Part shown: positions 47,630 to 56,805 of the stretch, piece by piece
Position numbering within the stretch: position 1 is the first letter of the stretch
How the letters are laid out: each line of letters starts with the position of its first letter
From: a virus
Strand: one strand, 5' to 3'
Virus record (IMG/VR): IMGVR_UViG_3300042402_005830
Coordinates: 1 to 64,000 of that record
DNA length: 64,000 nt
The notes under the pieces: model-generated
Databases searched by the model: none
The model's input: only the letters and a program-made list of their open reading frames with translations
What the model was told of the DNA's origin: nothing
Program-made: the position numbers and the translations under genes

Positions 47630-48342
47630 TGTTCGTATTTATCCAATATTTTATTGATGAGAGGATTACGGATAATATCTTTATTATCAAAACTAAAAAC
47701 ACCTATATCTTCAACATCCTTAAATTTCATAAGTGCATCATAAAGACCTGAATGTGTTTTGTCTTTATATCTATCTGTTTGTTCCAAGTCACCTGAAATG
47801 AAGAATTTACTATTAAAACCAATTCTTGTCAAAAGAAGTTTCATTTGTTTTGGAGTTGCGTTTTGGCCTTCTTCAAATATCAAAATAGAATTATCAATAT
47901 TCATTCCCCTCATATAAGCCAACGCAAATACCTCAATAATCTCAACTTCCTTTAGTTTTTCTCTTGCTTCCTTTCCAATGATTTTATTCATAAGATAGTA
48001 ACTTGGAAAAATGTATGGATCCAACTTCTCCTCTACATTACCCGGAAGTGATCCGAGTTTTTCTTCTGCCTCAACGGCGGGTCTTACAATAATAATTTTT
48101 TCATAACCGTTTTCAGGATCACATAAAAGATCAATTGCTGCTCTCATGGCAACAAACGACTTACCAACACCTGCAGGACCCGAACAGATTGTAATCTGAT
48201 TCTTACAAAGAATATCATAATATTCCTTTTGTGAATCAGTTAAAAACTTTTTTCGTTGTCTTTTAGTTACAATAGAATTTATTAAATCCTTTTTATTAAC
48301 ATAAACTTCTCTTGGTTTAACTTCCTCTTTTTTTCTTTGCAT
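47626..48342 (-). CDS. phoH: PhoH-like ATPase
   Basis: 238 aa from ATG 48342. Walker A SGPAGVGKS (54-62), IIIVRPAVEAEEKLGSLPGN (~88-107, the PhoH signature), Walker B ILIFEEGQNATPKQMKLLLT (~155-174), FISGDLEQTD (~184-193). These are all PhoH family hallmarks; the protein is the single-domain form common in phages. RNA helicase/RNase-like activity is reported for cellular relatives. In host cells phoH can belong to the phosphate regulon, of interest given the Pho-like repeats upstream of the receptor operon. Confidence 0.92.
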   Translation of the reverse strand: MQRKKEEVKPREVYVNKKDLINSIVTKRQRKKFLTDSQKEYYDILCKNQITICSGPAGVGKSFVAMRAAIDLLCDPENGYEKIIIVRPAVEAEEKLGSLPGNVEEKLDPYIFPSYYLMNKIIGKEAREKLKEVEIIEVFALAYMRGMNIDNSILIFEEGQNATPKQMKLLLTRIGFNSKFFISGDLEQTDRYKDKTHSGLYDALMKFKDVEDIGVFSFDNKDIIRNPLINKILDKYEQ

Positions 48343-48350
48343 TTTTTTAA

Positions 48351-48920
48351 TTATATACCTGTTGATCCAAACCCGTTAGAATTTCTATCTTTTTCGGTTA
48401 AATCATCCACTTTATTAAGACTAACAGAATCTCCATTTACAACAGGTGTAACAACCGCTTGAGCGATTTTCATACCTTTGTGAATGTTGATATCCATAGT
48501 GCTTGTATTATATATTATAACCTTTATTTCACCATTGTAACCAGAATCAACAGTTCCTGGTGAATTTAAGACAAAAAGACCTTTATTTAAGGCAAGACCA
48601 CTTTTAGACCTGACTTGAATTTCATATCCATACGGGATGTCAAAAAATAATCCTGTTGAAACAATTGTTCGTGTTCCTGCAGGAATTGTAGTTTCTTGAT
48701 TGGATAAAAGATCAAAACCTGAGTCACTACCATAATGGTATGTTGGATCAGGATTATCAGACTTGTTGACGAATGAAAGGTTCATCTTGGGTCTATAATT
48801 TTTCATTTGTTCTTCCAAATGACCCAAAGTCTCATTGATTTTACTTTGGTCGGATGACATATCCATCAAATCTTTAAGTACCGACATTGTACTCGTAAAG
48901 TTTTTTAAATCTTTTATCAT
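48351..48920 (-). CDS. dut: dUTPase
   Basis: 189 aa from ATG 48920. All five trimeric-dUTPase motifs are present: SDSGFDL (65-71), RSKSGLA (104-110), GTVDSGYNGEI (122-132), GMKIAQ (149-154) and RNSNGFGSTG (179-188). It hydrolyses dUTP to dUMP, limiting uracil in phage DNA. An extra N-terminal helix of ~45 residues precedes the core (normal length ~145-150), possibly for a partner. Confidence 0.96.
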   Translation of the reverse strand: MIKDLKNFTSTMSVLKDLMDMSSDQSKINETLGHLEEQMKNYRPKMNLSFVNKSDNPDPTYHYGSDSGFDLLSNQETTIPAGTRTIVSTGLFFDIPYGYEIQVRSKSGLALNKGLFVLNSPGTVDSGYNGEIKVIIYNTSTMDINIHKGMKIAQAVVTPVVNGDSVSLNKVDDLTEKDRNSNGFGSTGI

Positions 48921-49621
48921 TTTAATTCAAATATTTTTTTAATTATATGAGCAAGAGCAACAGTATCTTTTTCACAATACTCTGAAATTACATCCAACTT
49001 CTTTGTTTTGTAATAGAATTCGTTCAAGTTTTCACCCGAAACTTCCATTTCTTTTGGAGATTCAATTCCCATACTTACACACAAAAGATCTAATGAACCA
49101 ATAGAATATGGGTTGTTATAGTTCCACAGGTCTTTTGTATCAATTGCTTTTACCTCCCAAGGTTTGGTATTATAGATTGGAAAAATTTTGGGTGGTTTCA
49201 TATCATTTATGACAAATCTTTTCCCAAGAGTTGGGATGTCAAATAATTTAATATTGTGACCACACATGTAGAAATCCAATCGTTCAATACGGTTGAAAAG
49301 AGTTCTGATTTCTTTCAATAATTCAACCTCGTCATGGTTTGAAAAAGTGGTTCTATGTAACTCACCTTTTGTATCATAAAAACAAAAGGAAGCGGCAACC
49401 ACCCTTGAAAATTCAGGAACCAACGCTGCCCTTTTGAAATATCTTTCTTCAGGGGTGATGTCCCCATCTTCAGGGTACCTCCTTTTGAAAAAATCAATAT
49501 AATCGAAAAATACCTTATGTAACTTCGGTTTTTTCTCTTCTAACTCTTTAAGAGTTTCAAATTCTGAAACTGTTTCAATATCAAAAAACAGAATCTTGTC
49601 GAGGGGTTTATCTAATGTCAT
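48917..49621 (-). CDS. DEDDy 3'-5' exonuclease (PolB exo2-like)
   Basis: 234 aa from ATG 49621. ExoI FFDIET (D14, E16), ExoII GHNIKLFDIP (D128), ExoIII YCEKD (Y215, D219). The arrangement and length fit the predicted exonuclease family related to the exonuclease domain of family B polymerases. Probable DNA proofreading or repair role. Overlaps dut by four bases, consistent with a nucleotide/DNA module. Confidence 0.88.
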   Translation of the reverse strand: MTLDKPLDKILFFDIETVSEFETLKELEEKKPKLHKVFFDYIDFFKRRYPEDGDITPEERYFKRAALVPEFSRVVAASFCFYDTKGELHRTTFSNHDEVELLKEIRTLFNRIERLDFYMCGHNIKLFDIPTLGKRFVINDMKPPKIFPIYNTKPWEVKAIDTKDLWNYNNPYSIGSLDLLCVSMGIESPKEMEVSGENLNEFYYKTKKLDVISEYCEKDTVALAHIIKKIFELK

Positions 49622-50832
49622 ATTGAATTATAGAAATTTCTACGGTTTTCGGAAAGTACCCTCAAGTGGTATTTTGAACTTACGGTTTCATAAAGTTGTT
49701 CTCCCAAGTCTTCAACCCAACTTGGATTTTCGATCAATTTTTTCATGAATTTACTCCAATCTTTATGATTTTTGTATTCATCAACAAGTAAACCATTTGC
49801 TCCTTTTACAAAATTACCTTGATCAAGACCGTGTTTAATATCAATCGTATATGGTCCGATGTTAGATGCAATAATTGCTTTTTTATAGAAACCAGCCTCA
49901 ATAACTTTTAATTGTGATTTCATACGATTGAACATGGTATTTTTGATCGGCGCCAAAGAAATATCAAACTTACTATAGTTTTTAGCATATGATGTAACAG
50001 GTGCTGTCCAAACTCTTGTATAAAACGGATCAGGTTCTCCTGTATATTCTTCTTGTTTCCACTTTGTGAGAAATTCTCTTTGCTTGTCGGAAACAAACTT
50101 ATAGTTTGAGGTGAATATCTTTTCGTATTTAGCCCAAACAGTTTCTTCAGGTAGAATTGGTCTTTGTGTTTGTTTCCCCGTTGATTTATCAATTTCTGTA
50201 ACAGTACCACGAGTATCAAACCCACAGATATAAAGACGATACTTATCTCTTAATTCTGAAATCTTGTCAAAAGTACCTTCCAAAAGCATCAAATCATGAA
50301 GGTGGGAAGATCCTCCCAACCATCCGAAACGAAGTTTATCTGAAGGAAGGGTTGGTTCTTTGAATTGTGGTTCTTCGGGGTCAATACCATTTGCAATAAC
50401 ATGAACGTTCTTATTGACAGTTTTTCTGATTTCATTTGCGAACAAATCAGTAGTTGTTATGACCCATTCCGCAGCTCTCAAGTTATTAACGATAAGTTGA
50501 TCGAACTTACGTTCTACAACCATTGCATGAGCAGGATGTTCCATACCAGGCATCCAATAGTCGTCAATATCACAAACAGTTTTGATTCCCATATCTTTAA
50601 GTTTGAGAATCATTTGTCTTGACCCTTCATAATCGGTGTTCAAACTTCTATGAAAGGAAACAATATCGTAATTTTTAAAGAAATTAATATCATTAATATT
50701 GATATCATACATAATATCAATATGAAACTCGTCAGGGTATTGTTGTTGTAGATAAGTGTGGGGTTGAACCGATCTGAATTTACCAACACCGGTACGGTCA
50801 CTTGGAAGGACTAAAATTCGTTTTTTTGACAT
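49618..50832 (-). CDS. GT-B glycosyltransferase (GT4-like)
   Basis: 404 aa from ATG 50832. N-terminal region with KKRILVLPSDRTGVGKFRSV, middle TTTDLFANEIRKTVNK and HVIANGIDP (domain linker), C-terminal LRFGWLGGSSHLHDL and FDISLAPIKN...KLKVIEAGFYKKAIIAS-like segment with the E of the sugar site. Functional GT4-type. Uses its own late-type motif (TTATTTAT). Confidence 0.8.
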   Translation of the reverse strand: MSKKRILVLPSDRTGVGKFRSVQPHTYLQQQYPDEFHIDIMYDININDINFFKNYDIVSFHRSLNTDYEGSRQMILKLKDMGIKTVCDIDDYWMPGMEHPAHAMVVERKFDQLIVNNLRAAEWVITTTDLFANEIRKTVNKNVHVIANGIDPEEPQFKEPTLPSDKLRFGWLGGSSHLHDLMLLEGTFDKISELRDKYRLYICGFDTRGTVTEIDKSTGKQTQRPILPEETVWAKYEKIFTSNYKFVSDKQREFLTKWKQEEYTGEPDPFYTRVWTAPVTSYAKNYSKFDISLAPIKNTMFNRMKSQLKVIEAGFYKKAIIASNIGPYTIDIKHGLDQGNFVKGANGLLVDEYKNHKDWSKFMKKLIENPSWVEDLGEQLYETVSSKYHLRVLSENRRNFYNSI

Positions 50833-50849
50833 ATTTTTTTATTGAAAGT

Positions 50850-50857
50850 ATAAATAA
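50850..50857 (-). promoter_or_regulatory. Putative late promoter motif variant TTATTTAT
   Basis: Minus strand, 17 bases before ATG 50832; first base differs from the usual A/G. Confidence 0.35.
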
Positions 50858-50878
50858 AAACCTTCAATAAAAAAAGTG

Positions 50879-51430
50879 TTACTTCAGTTTTTTCACGGTC
50901 GTAATCTTTCCCTCAAAGACATGTTTTCCAATTGATAGTTTCATTGTTTCATTTGAAGGTTTGGATTCTGTAATCACATCTTTAATTTGACCTAACTCTT
51001 CTTTGATTACATCTCTAACTGTGTCTCTAACCAAATTTCTCAACATAGTTTTAAAAGATTCATCAATAACTGTTGTTTGATTATTTTGTTTTTTTGGCTG
51101 TCCTGACTGACTCTGAATCAATTTCGCAGCACCTTCAATAACATCGTTTGATAGTGTTGGACTATAAGAATCGGGTTTAGCAATCGGGTTTTCAATCATT
51201 AATCTCTTAATTTCGTCGGGTAGGTTTGAACTCATGATTCTTTGTTCATTCAAAACCGGTGCGGAAACTTGTTGTGGTTGTGATGGTATATTGTAAGTTG
51301 GTTCTTGATATTCTTGGGGAATATTTACTCTTGCGTTTTCACGAACTTGACCTCTAGACATATCATCGTGTCTATTCATTATTTGTTTTGATACAGCCAA
51401 CTTTTGCATCAAAGAATTCATATCTGACAT
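50879..51430 (-). CDS. Hypothetical structural protein, 183 aa
   Basis: MSDMNSLMQKLAVSKQIMNR start at 51430. Helical N-terminus, Pro/Gln/Ser linker, a conserved-looking helix MLRNLVRDTVRDVIKEELGQ (~127-146) and a β-tail (KLSIGKHVFEGKITTVKKLK). This helix-plus-β-tail form recurs in large marine T4-like phages. Probable virion or assembly protein. Confidence 0.6.
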   Translation of the reverse strand: MSDMNSLMQKLAVSKQIMNRHDDMSRGQVRENARVNIPQEYQEPTYNIPSQPQQVSAPVLNEQRIMSSNLPDEIKRLMIENPIAKPDSYSPTLSNDVIEGAAKLIQSQSGQPKKQNNQTTVIDESFKTMLRNLVRDTVRDVIKEELGQIKDVITESKPSNETMKLSIGKHVFEGKITTVKKLK

Positions 51431-51435
51431 CTTAA

Positions 51436-51819
51436 TTAGAATTTTGCATTTATGTAGACCTTAGTCATGGATTTATCACCGTTTGGATTATAACCAGGAC
51501 GAGCCTCTGTAAATTTATCACCTGTTAAGTTAAAAGAAAATGTTTTAGGAACAATAAACAACCTCCACCCTGGTAATGGTTGTTTTCCGATAGTTGAAGT
51601 ATGTGAAGCACCCTCTCTTTCCCATGCTCTTAAAACTAAATTACCCTTTTTAGAAAGACCCAAACACACCGGTTCCAATTCCCTCAAACCTTTACCACCT
51701 GGTTGATCACCATCGTAGTTAATTACGATCACATTTTTATTGCGTATGGCGTTTGTAAGGTCTTGTTGGGACGCAACTTCAAGAAGTACTAATTTTCTTA
51801 ATTCCTTAAGAAGTTTCAT
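51436..51819 (-). CDS. WYL-like ligand-sensing fold, 127 aa
   Basis: MKLLKELRKLVLLEVASQQD start at 51819. The pattern IVINYDGDQPG, RELEPVCLGLSKKGNLVLRA, PGWRLFIVPKTFSFNLTGDK matches the order of strands in WYL domains (I-x-Y...R-x-hePv-G...hhhAw...wRxF.hdRh). No DNA-binding domain is attached. N-terminal LVLLE-V is a weak prohead-protease site. Possibly a structural use of the WYL fold, since neighbours are structural. Confidence 0.6.
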   Translation of the reverse strand: MKLLKELRKLVLLEVASQQDLTNAIRNKNVIVINYDGDQPGGKGLRELEPVCLGLSKKGNLVLRAWEREGASHTSTIGKQPLPGWRLFIVPKTFSFNLTGDKFTEARPGYNPNGDKSMTKVYINAKF

Positions 51820-52112
51820 TATTCAGGGATTGTATAACCTTTGTCTTTGTTATATTTGTTGATCTTGATGTTATTAACTCTTTCTGCAGTATCCAAAGAA
51901 GTTCCTGCTTGAACATTATAAACATCTAAATAAAGACCTGTACCTCTACCAATCGCATCACCATCGGCAATAGCATCAGGGTGAACTGAAGAGTAACTTT
52001 GTGATCTTGGAGAAAAATCATTTCTTGGAAATAAAATACCTCTTTGTGATTCAGCAATTTTACTCAAATCGTTGTTCGGTTGTGCGAAATCTAATCTATC
52101 GTTAGCTTCCAT
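51819..52112 (-). CDS. Hypothetical protein, 97 aa
   Basis: MEANDRLDFAQPNNDLSKIA start at 52112. Polar, disorder-prone, with GRGTGLYLDVYNVQAGTSLD in the middle and no charged core. Overlaps neighbours by one and eleven bases. Typical of small tail or neck adaptor proteins by position; no motif. Confidence 0.6.
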   Translation of the reverse strand: MEANDRLDFAQPNNDLSKIAESQRGILFPRNDFSPRSQSYSSVHPDAIADGDAIGRGTGLYLDVYNVQAGTSLDTAERVNNIKINKYNKDKGYTIPE

Positions 52113-52563
52113 AATTTATTAATTTTTTTATTTTATTTATTTCTTTATTAATTTTGGCAGGACCAAACTGATCTGATTTACTTTGATTCGGTTCTCTACC
52201 CATCAACGGACTTTCAGGTTTCAAATCAGTTTCGGGTTTTGTTGTTTTTTGAACTTCTTTGTTTTTACCATCTTGATCTCTCATGTTTTGCAAAGTTTGA
52301 ACAACCCACCTTTCCATTGGTTCTCCACCATGAAGTTCATATGAAATTCCTTCTTTTGGATTTGTTTTAAACCAATTTTGCCACCTTTCCAAATTTTGGA
52401 ATGTAATTATTTTTCTTTTTACCAAATCTAAATTTCTTTTCCACCCTTGAGTTTGGGATAATTCTTCTTTTGACTTACCCGCACCCAACTTTTGTTTCTC
52501 TTTCAAGAGGTTCAAAAGTTCATTTGGAACTCTAATCTGTTTTCCGTATAGGGATTTGTTCAT
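52102..52563 (-). CDS. Hypothetical basic protein, 153 aa
   Basis: MNKSLYGKQIRVPNELLNLL start at 52563. N-terminal helix (RVPNELLNLLKEKQKLGAGK), Trp-rich middle (LERWQNWFKTNPKEG), then a disordered Lys/Pro/Gln tail. The start RVPxxLxNLLK resembles a ribbon-helix-helix or small DNA-binding helix, but evidence is weak. Coupled to both neighbours. Confidence 0.6.
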   Translation of the reverse strand: MNKSLYGKQIRVPNELLNLLKEKQKLGAGKSKEELSQTQGWKRNLDLVKRKIITFQNLERWQNWFKTNPKEGISYELHGGEPMERWVVQTLQNMRDQDGKNKEVQKTTKPETDLKPESPLMGREPNQSKSDQFGPAKINKEINKIKKLINYGS

Positions 52564-53306
52564 AGATTTTTGACGAGTTTTAAAAGTTCGGAAACCGACA
52601 AACCTTCTTTTTTTGCCATCTTTTTCAAAGACTTGATATTTCTTTGAAGTATTTTTGAGGTTTTGGATTCTTTATCGTTCAAATCATGATCTTTTGCTGA
52701 TTTTTGAACCAAAATATCTTCAACCATTTTTATTGCTTTTTGTCTTTGTTCTTCTTGAATTTCTTTTTCTTTCAAAACACCTCTCATAACAAAGTTTTTA
52801 TCTCCTTTATATGGTGATTTTTCATCCATGGATTCCTTTTTTCCAAACTGTTCTGCTCTATCCACCGCGTCATCCACGTCCATCCCTAATTTGTCTTCCA
52901 AATACTCTATGGTTTCTTCTGCGTCCATAAATTTTGTTTCTTCATATCCAAACGCATCTTTAAAATTCACTTCCTTTAATGTCGGTGAGAAATACGCCCC
53001 AAAAGCTCTGAATCCTCTTGATAGTGGGTCATTTGTTATCCTTGCACTTGGAACGGTTTGGTCCATAGTTTTTCTTGGGTGGAGTTTTGGATTGAGACCA
53101 AACGGAATTTTTGAACTATTCATAGTTCCATCAAAATCAACCAACTCATCCAACTCACCCTTTTCAGTTTTATTTAATTTTGACAAATATTGTTTGTGAG
53201 TTTTACATGGCATGAAGATGTCTCCGTGTTTGTGAGTACCTTCACAACCCAACTCTTCGGACTTTTTTTCCGCGGTTTTCTCGAGTTTATAACCCTTAAG
53301 TTTCAT
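52560..53306 (-). CDS. Hypothetical protein with N-terminal zinc-like motif
   Basis: 248 aa from ATG 53306. Starts MKLKGYKLEKTAEKKSEELG then C-x(n)-H-x-H-x(4)-M-x-C-x-x-H (residues ~20-37: CEGTHKHGDIFMPCKTHK), a plausible zinc site. A fairly conserved-looking PLSRGFRAFGAYFSPTLKEV segment and a basic helical C-terminus follow. First gene of the long minus-strand late transcript. Function unknown. Confidence 0.65.
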   Translation of the reverse strand: MKLKGYKLEKTAEKKSEELGCEGTHKHGDIFMPCKTHKQYLSKLNKTEKGELDELVDFDGTMNSSKIPFGLNPKLHPRKTMDQTVPSARITNDPLSRGFRAFGAYFSPTLKEVNFKDAFGYEETKFMDAEETIEYLEDKLGMDVDDAVDRAEQFGKKESMDEKSPYKGDKNFVMRGVLKEKEIQEEQRQKAIKMVEDILVQKSAKDHDLNDKESKTSKILQRNIKSLKKMAKKEGLSVSELLKLVKNL

Positions 53307-53318
53307 TAAGTTTTTACT

Positions 53319-53326
53319 ATAAATAC
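53319..53326 (-). promoter_or_regulatory. Putative late promoter motif GTATTTAT (minus)
   Basis: Minus strand, 12 bases before ATG 53306; starts the long 53.3-38.3 kb unit. A matching motif for the opposite strand lies 11 bp away. Confidence 0.55.
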
Positions 53327-53336
53327 AAGGTTAGAT

Positions 53337-53344
53337 GTATTTAT
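53337..53344 (+). promoter_or_regulatory. Putative late promoter motif GTATTTAT (plus)
   Basis: Plus strand, 16 bases before the GTG start at 53361. Together with 53319-53326 it makes a compact back-to-back divergent promoter. Confidence 0.55.
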
Positions 53345-53360
53345 TTTAAAAAAACGATCC

Positions 53361-55523
53361 GTGGGAATTCAAAATATTAGAAATCATTCCAACAACGCAA
53401 TTAAAGTAAGATTGGATACTTCACAGTATTACGATTTTTACTTATCTAATGATGAAATCGAGTTCGACCAAGAGACCGTTTTTTCCACTAATTTAATTGG
53501 TTTTGACGATGGTTCGGTTTTACCTGTTAATATCAGATTATGGGACAACGACTGTTCACCACAATTAGAATTAAATTATGGTGATTTCAACAGTGATAAT
53601 AATATAGTTTCAGATAAATTTTATCCATTTGATGATCTACAAGAAAGTGAATGTTACACTTTAACAGGAATTTGTGATGTTGGATTAACCGGTATTGACA
53701 ATGGTCTGACAGATAGAATGACAGGCGAAACACTTTACCATACCAAAGGTTTATTAGAAAGTATAAATAAATTTGATAGATTAACATACGACAGGCTGCT
53801 TAAGTTGATTTCTGTTACATCAAACGTAAGATCCCCCAACACAAGATTTTCAGGTCTGACTGCAGATACCGTGTATAATATAGTGTCCAAAAATTCTTCA
53901 GATTTTGGATACTATCAAGAATTATATGGTGGTTTTTATCAAGGATTCTACAAACTGCATGAATATGATTGGCAAATTCTTCCGGAAAGATATGAATTAG
54001 GATGGACTTTAGAAACCGTTATAAGACCTAGAATATACGATGAATTTACCCCGAATAATGGGCAAACAACATTGAACCAAATTTATCCTGAGAACGCAGG
54101 TATTTTCTTTTTCATGGGTACAAGGGCTGAAGATAAATTTTATCATTATGCATCAGGTCATCCTGAAAATTATACAGCATATACGAGGGTCACTGAAAAT
54201 TTAGATTGTTTAAAAACTTGTTCATGTAGTCAAACTGGATTTACCTCTGATTGTTATAATGTTTATCCAATTTCGGGTAATACATTTCAGGGAACTGACT
54301 GTACCGTTTGTGGGAACGCATGTGAACATAAGGTAGTGGCTATTCCACCAAAAAACCCAACAATAGATGTATTATCTAACTCATTTGCAATAAGGTTGTC
54401 TGGTGATCCAAAAAACCCCAAAATTAATATTAGAACAATAACAATTACAGGTGCTTGTCAAACAACAGCCGATTGTAGTAATAACGAATATTATTTGACC
54501 GGATATTCAATCAATAACATATATTCGAATATAGGTATTTACGATTTTTGTTCGGGAAGTACAAATCAAACTGATTTTTTGAATACAGAAAAGTGGTTAC
54601 AAATTGATGTATCATTCAAACGATATACTTTTTATGAGGGGTGTGATCTTTTTTATGAGGGGGGTATTGGTGAGATGAGTTCATTGATTTATCCCGCAAC
54701 AGAAAGAAATGACACTTTAAGTTTAATAAGACCACCTTTTACTCACGATGAAGAAGTAGAATATCCAGTTCAAAGAGTGGTTATGAATCGAGATTTTATT
54801 GATTCCAAAGATAAAAGGCTTGGGACATTAAAAGTATTTTTAAATGGGTATTTGTTTATGGTGGTAGAAAATTTCGAAGAAATAATTCCAAGACCTTTGG
54901 ATACTGAAAAAGAAAAACAAATAGGGGTAAGTTATTCTATGTCTTGGGGTGGTGGAACTCAAGGGTTAAGAGAAAATTTGACATTTAACTCCTGTACTGG
55001 AACCACTTACCAACAAGATCCTGAACTTTTTCCAGACACAGTTTTATCATCTACAACATTGTCTGGAATTTCTACCGGAATTTTGATGGAAAAATATTTT
55101 GGAGGAACATTTGATGGTGCCTTATCTGAATTTAGATTTTATGCTCAACCTTTGAATGGTGGACAAATTCAACATAACAATAGAATATTGAAAGGGATAT
55201 ATAATTTATTTGATTATTTTTGTTTGAATTGTGGTGAATTTGAACCAGCCCCTACACCCACACCATCTACACCGGTTACCGCAACACCAACACCAACAAT
55301 TACACCGACCATCACTTTAACACCTTCTATTACACCTACTATAACAGTAACACCTTCAATTACACCAACGGTGACTGTAACCCCTGGTCTTACTCCTACG
55401 GCACAACCAACACCTTCAGTCACACCAACTCTCACCACAACACCAAGCATTACCCCTACTGTTTCGAGATCACCAGGTAATACAGGTATAAAAACAATTT
55501 TTGTTCGATTTAATAATCTTTGA
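53361..55523 (+). CDS. Virion appendage protein with Thr/Pro stalk
   Basis: 720 aa, GTG start. N-terminal structural region, a central Cys-rich segment (CLKTCSCSQTGFTSDCYNVY, CTVCGNACEH), and a LamG/concanavalin-like region (~490-620; EKYFGGTFDGALSEFRFYAQ). Residues ~628-705 are a mucin-like stalk of TPT, TPS and ITPT repeats, ending in a short hydrophobic IKTIFVRFNNL. No signal peptide, so it assembles on the virion. Candidate whisker, fibre or head-neck appendage; the stalk is a likely O-glycosylation target. Confidence 0.7.
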   Translation: MGIQNIRNHSNNAIKVRLDTSQYYDFYLSNDEIEFDQETVFSTNLIGFDDGSVLPVNIRLWDNDCSPQLELNYGDFNSDNNIVSDKFYPFDDLQESECYTLTGICDVGLTGIDNGLTDRMTGETLYHTKGLLESINKFDRLTYDRLLKLISVTSNVRSPNTRFSGLTADTVYNIVSKNSSDFGYYQELYGGFYQGFYKLHEYDWQILPERYELGWTLETVIRPRIYDEFTPNNGQTTLNQIYPENAGIFFFMGTRAEDKFYHYASGHPENYTAYTRVTENLDCLKTCSCSQTGFTSDCYNVYPISGNTFQGTDCTVCGNACEHKVVAIPPKNPTIDVLSNSFAIRLSGDPKNPKINIRTITITGACQTTADCSNNEYYLTGYSINNIYSNIGIYDFCSGSTNQTDFLNTEKWLQIDVSFKRYTFYEGCDLFYEGGIGEMSSLIYPATERNDTLSLIRPPFTHDEEVEYPVQRVVMNRDFIDSKDKRLGTLKVFLNGYLFMVVENFEEIIPRPLDTEKEKQIGVSYSMSWGGGTQGLRENLTFNSCTGTTYQQDPELFPDTVLSSTTLSGISTGILMEKYFGGTFDGALSEFRFYAQPLNGGQIQHNNRILKGIYNLFDYFCLNCGEFEPAPTPTPSTPVTATPTPTITPTITLTPSITPTITVTPSITPTVTVTPGLTPTAQPTPSVTPTLTTTPSITPTVSRSPGNTGIKTIFVRFNNL
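55243..55480 (+). repeat. Degenerate Thr/Pro-rich coding repeat
   Basis: About 240 bases encode repeated TPT/TPS units with the period of ITPTITVTPS (10 residues). The DNA copies are diverged, arguing for selection on the protein rather than recent slippage. Confidence 0.75.
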
Positions 55524-55525
55524 TA

Positions 55526-56743
55526 ATGAAAAATGAATCTTTACATCAATCAATTGAACAATTAAAGGTCGAATACGATAATGAATCAATTTGTTTGGGA
55601 AAAAAAATAAAAAATGGTGTTGTAACTGACGAATTATCTGTGGTTTTTTTCGTCGATGAAAAAAAACCAATTGAACTTCTTTCATCATCAGAATTAATAC
55701 CTAGTAGAGTTAATTTGAATGGGACAATTTTGAAAACAGATATTGTTGAATCTTTTGTTGCAAATACAAACCCATGTCCTACTGAATTTAATACAAATTG
55801 TATTTTTAATCCTGTTCCTAACAGGTCATACATTCGACCAATTGTGGGTGGTATTTCAATCAGAAAAACCACAGATGGTATAGGTACTCTTGGTTTTATG
55901 GCGAAACATTCTGAAACAGGATCTCTAGTTGGGGTTACCAATTTACATGTTGCAATGAAAACTCATTATTTGGCATCAACACTTTGTAAGACACCCCCAT
56001 GTTCTTTCAATTATAATTCTTTAGTTGAGCAAATTTATCAACCAGGTGAAAGTTCTTCTTATGAAACTGATTTTTATAACTTAGGTAGAGTTATGTATTG
56101 TTATTTATTACCTTCAACTAGCGCTGAAATAGATTGTTGTTTGGTTGCTTTGAAGGAAAGTGTCACCTCAAACTCTCAATCATATAAACAGTATGGATTA
56201 GATTTCACATACGCTCCTATTTTTGCAACAACTGCGGAAATTGACTCGATCTTAACAAATAATATTCCTTTAGCCGCGTCAGGTCGTTCATCAGGACCCA
56301 AACAAGGAAGTCTTTGTGGTTTGAAGGCATTGTACTCCAATTTTTCTACAAGTGTTCAAGGGTACAGAAAAAATAACGATGGTAAAATTTGGATTCACCC
56401 ATTTCGAAATCAAATTGCGTTCACAAGAGTTAATGAAAGTTGCCCCGACCCTTCTATTCCGGGTGATTCAGGATCAGGGGTTTTTGGATTTTTTAATGGT
56501 GTATGGAAATTAGTGGGTTTGAATTTTGCCGGTGGTACATTAGGAAGTGGTATAGAAGTTGGTATATTTAATCGAATTGATAAAGTTGCGGAATTGATGG
56601 GTATTGAACCTTGGAATGGTAGTCCCACAAGTTTTTTAAATTTGAATAACATAGATACTTACGAAATTCAAGGATTTGATTCTCAACGAACAATTACTGT
56701 TAATGGACAAACTTATTGGCAATCTGGATTAGTAGAAAATTAA
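55526..56743 (+). CDS. Trypsin-fold serine protease
   Basis: 405 aa; ATG 55526 preferred over an in-frame TTG at 55520 that would overlap the previous stop. The complete catalytic triad is visible: H141 (VGVTNLHVA), D203 (AEIDCCLVAL) and S315 in GDSGSGVFG with GLNFAGG after it. A ~100-residue N-terminal domain and a C-terminal ~50-residue extension flank the protease. No signal peptide. Two bases after the appendage gene, so probably co-expressed and perhaps virion-associated, for processing the fibre or a host surface protein. Confidence 0.85.
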   Translation: MKNESLHQSIEQLKVEYDNESICLGKKIKNGVVTDELSVVFFVDEKKPIELLSSSELIPSRVNLNGTILKTDIVESFVANTNPCPTEFNTNCIFNPVPNRSYIRPIVGGISIRKTTDGIGTLGFMAKHSETGSLVGVTNLHVAMKTHYLASTLCKTPPCSFNYNSLVEQIYQPGESSSYETDFYNLGRVMYCYLLPSTSAEIDCCLVALKESVTSNSQSYKQYGLDFTYAPIFATTAEIDSILTNNIPLAASGRSSGPKQGSLCGLKALYSNFSTSVQGYRKNNDGKIWIHPFRNQIAFTRVNESCPDPSIPGDSGSGVFGFFNGVWKLVGLNFAGGTLGSGIEVGIFNRIDKVAELMGIEPWNGSPTSFLNLNNIDTYEIQGFDSQRTITVNGQTYWQSGLVEN

Positions 56744-56805
56744 CCTTTACGATGGGTGAATTTTTTTTATGATTTACGTAAAATAAAATTCAATTCCATA
56801 ATTAA

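Noticed and set aside
55214-55450. Minus-strand Val/Gly-rich ORF in the Thr/Pro stalk
   Set aside because: Mirror of the ACN/CCN repeats, not a gene.
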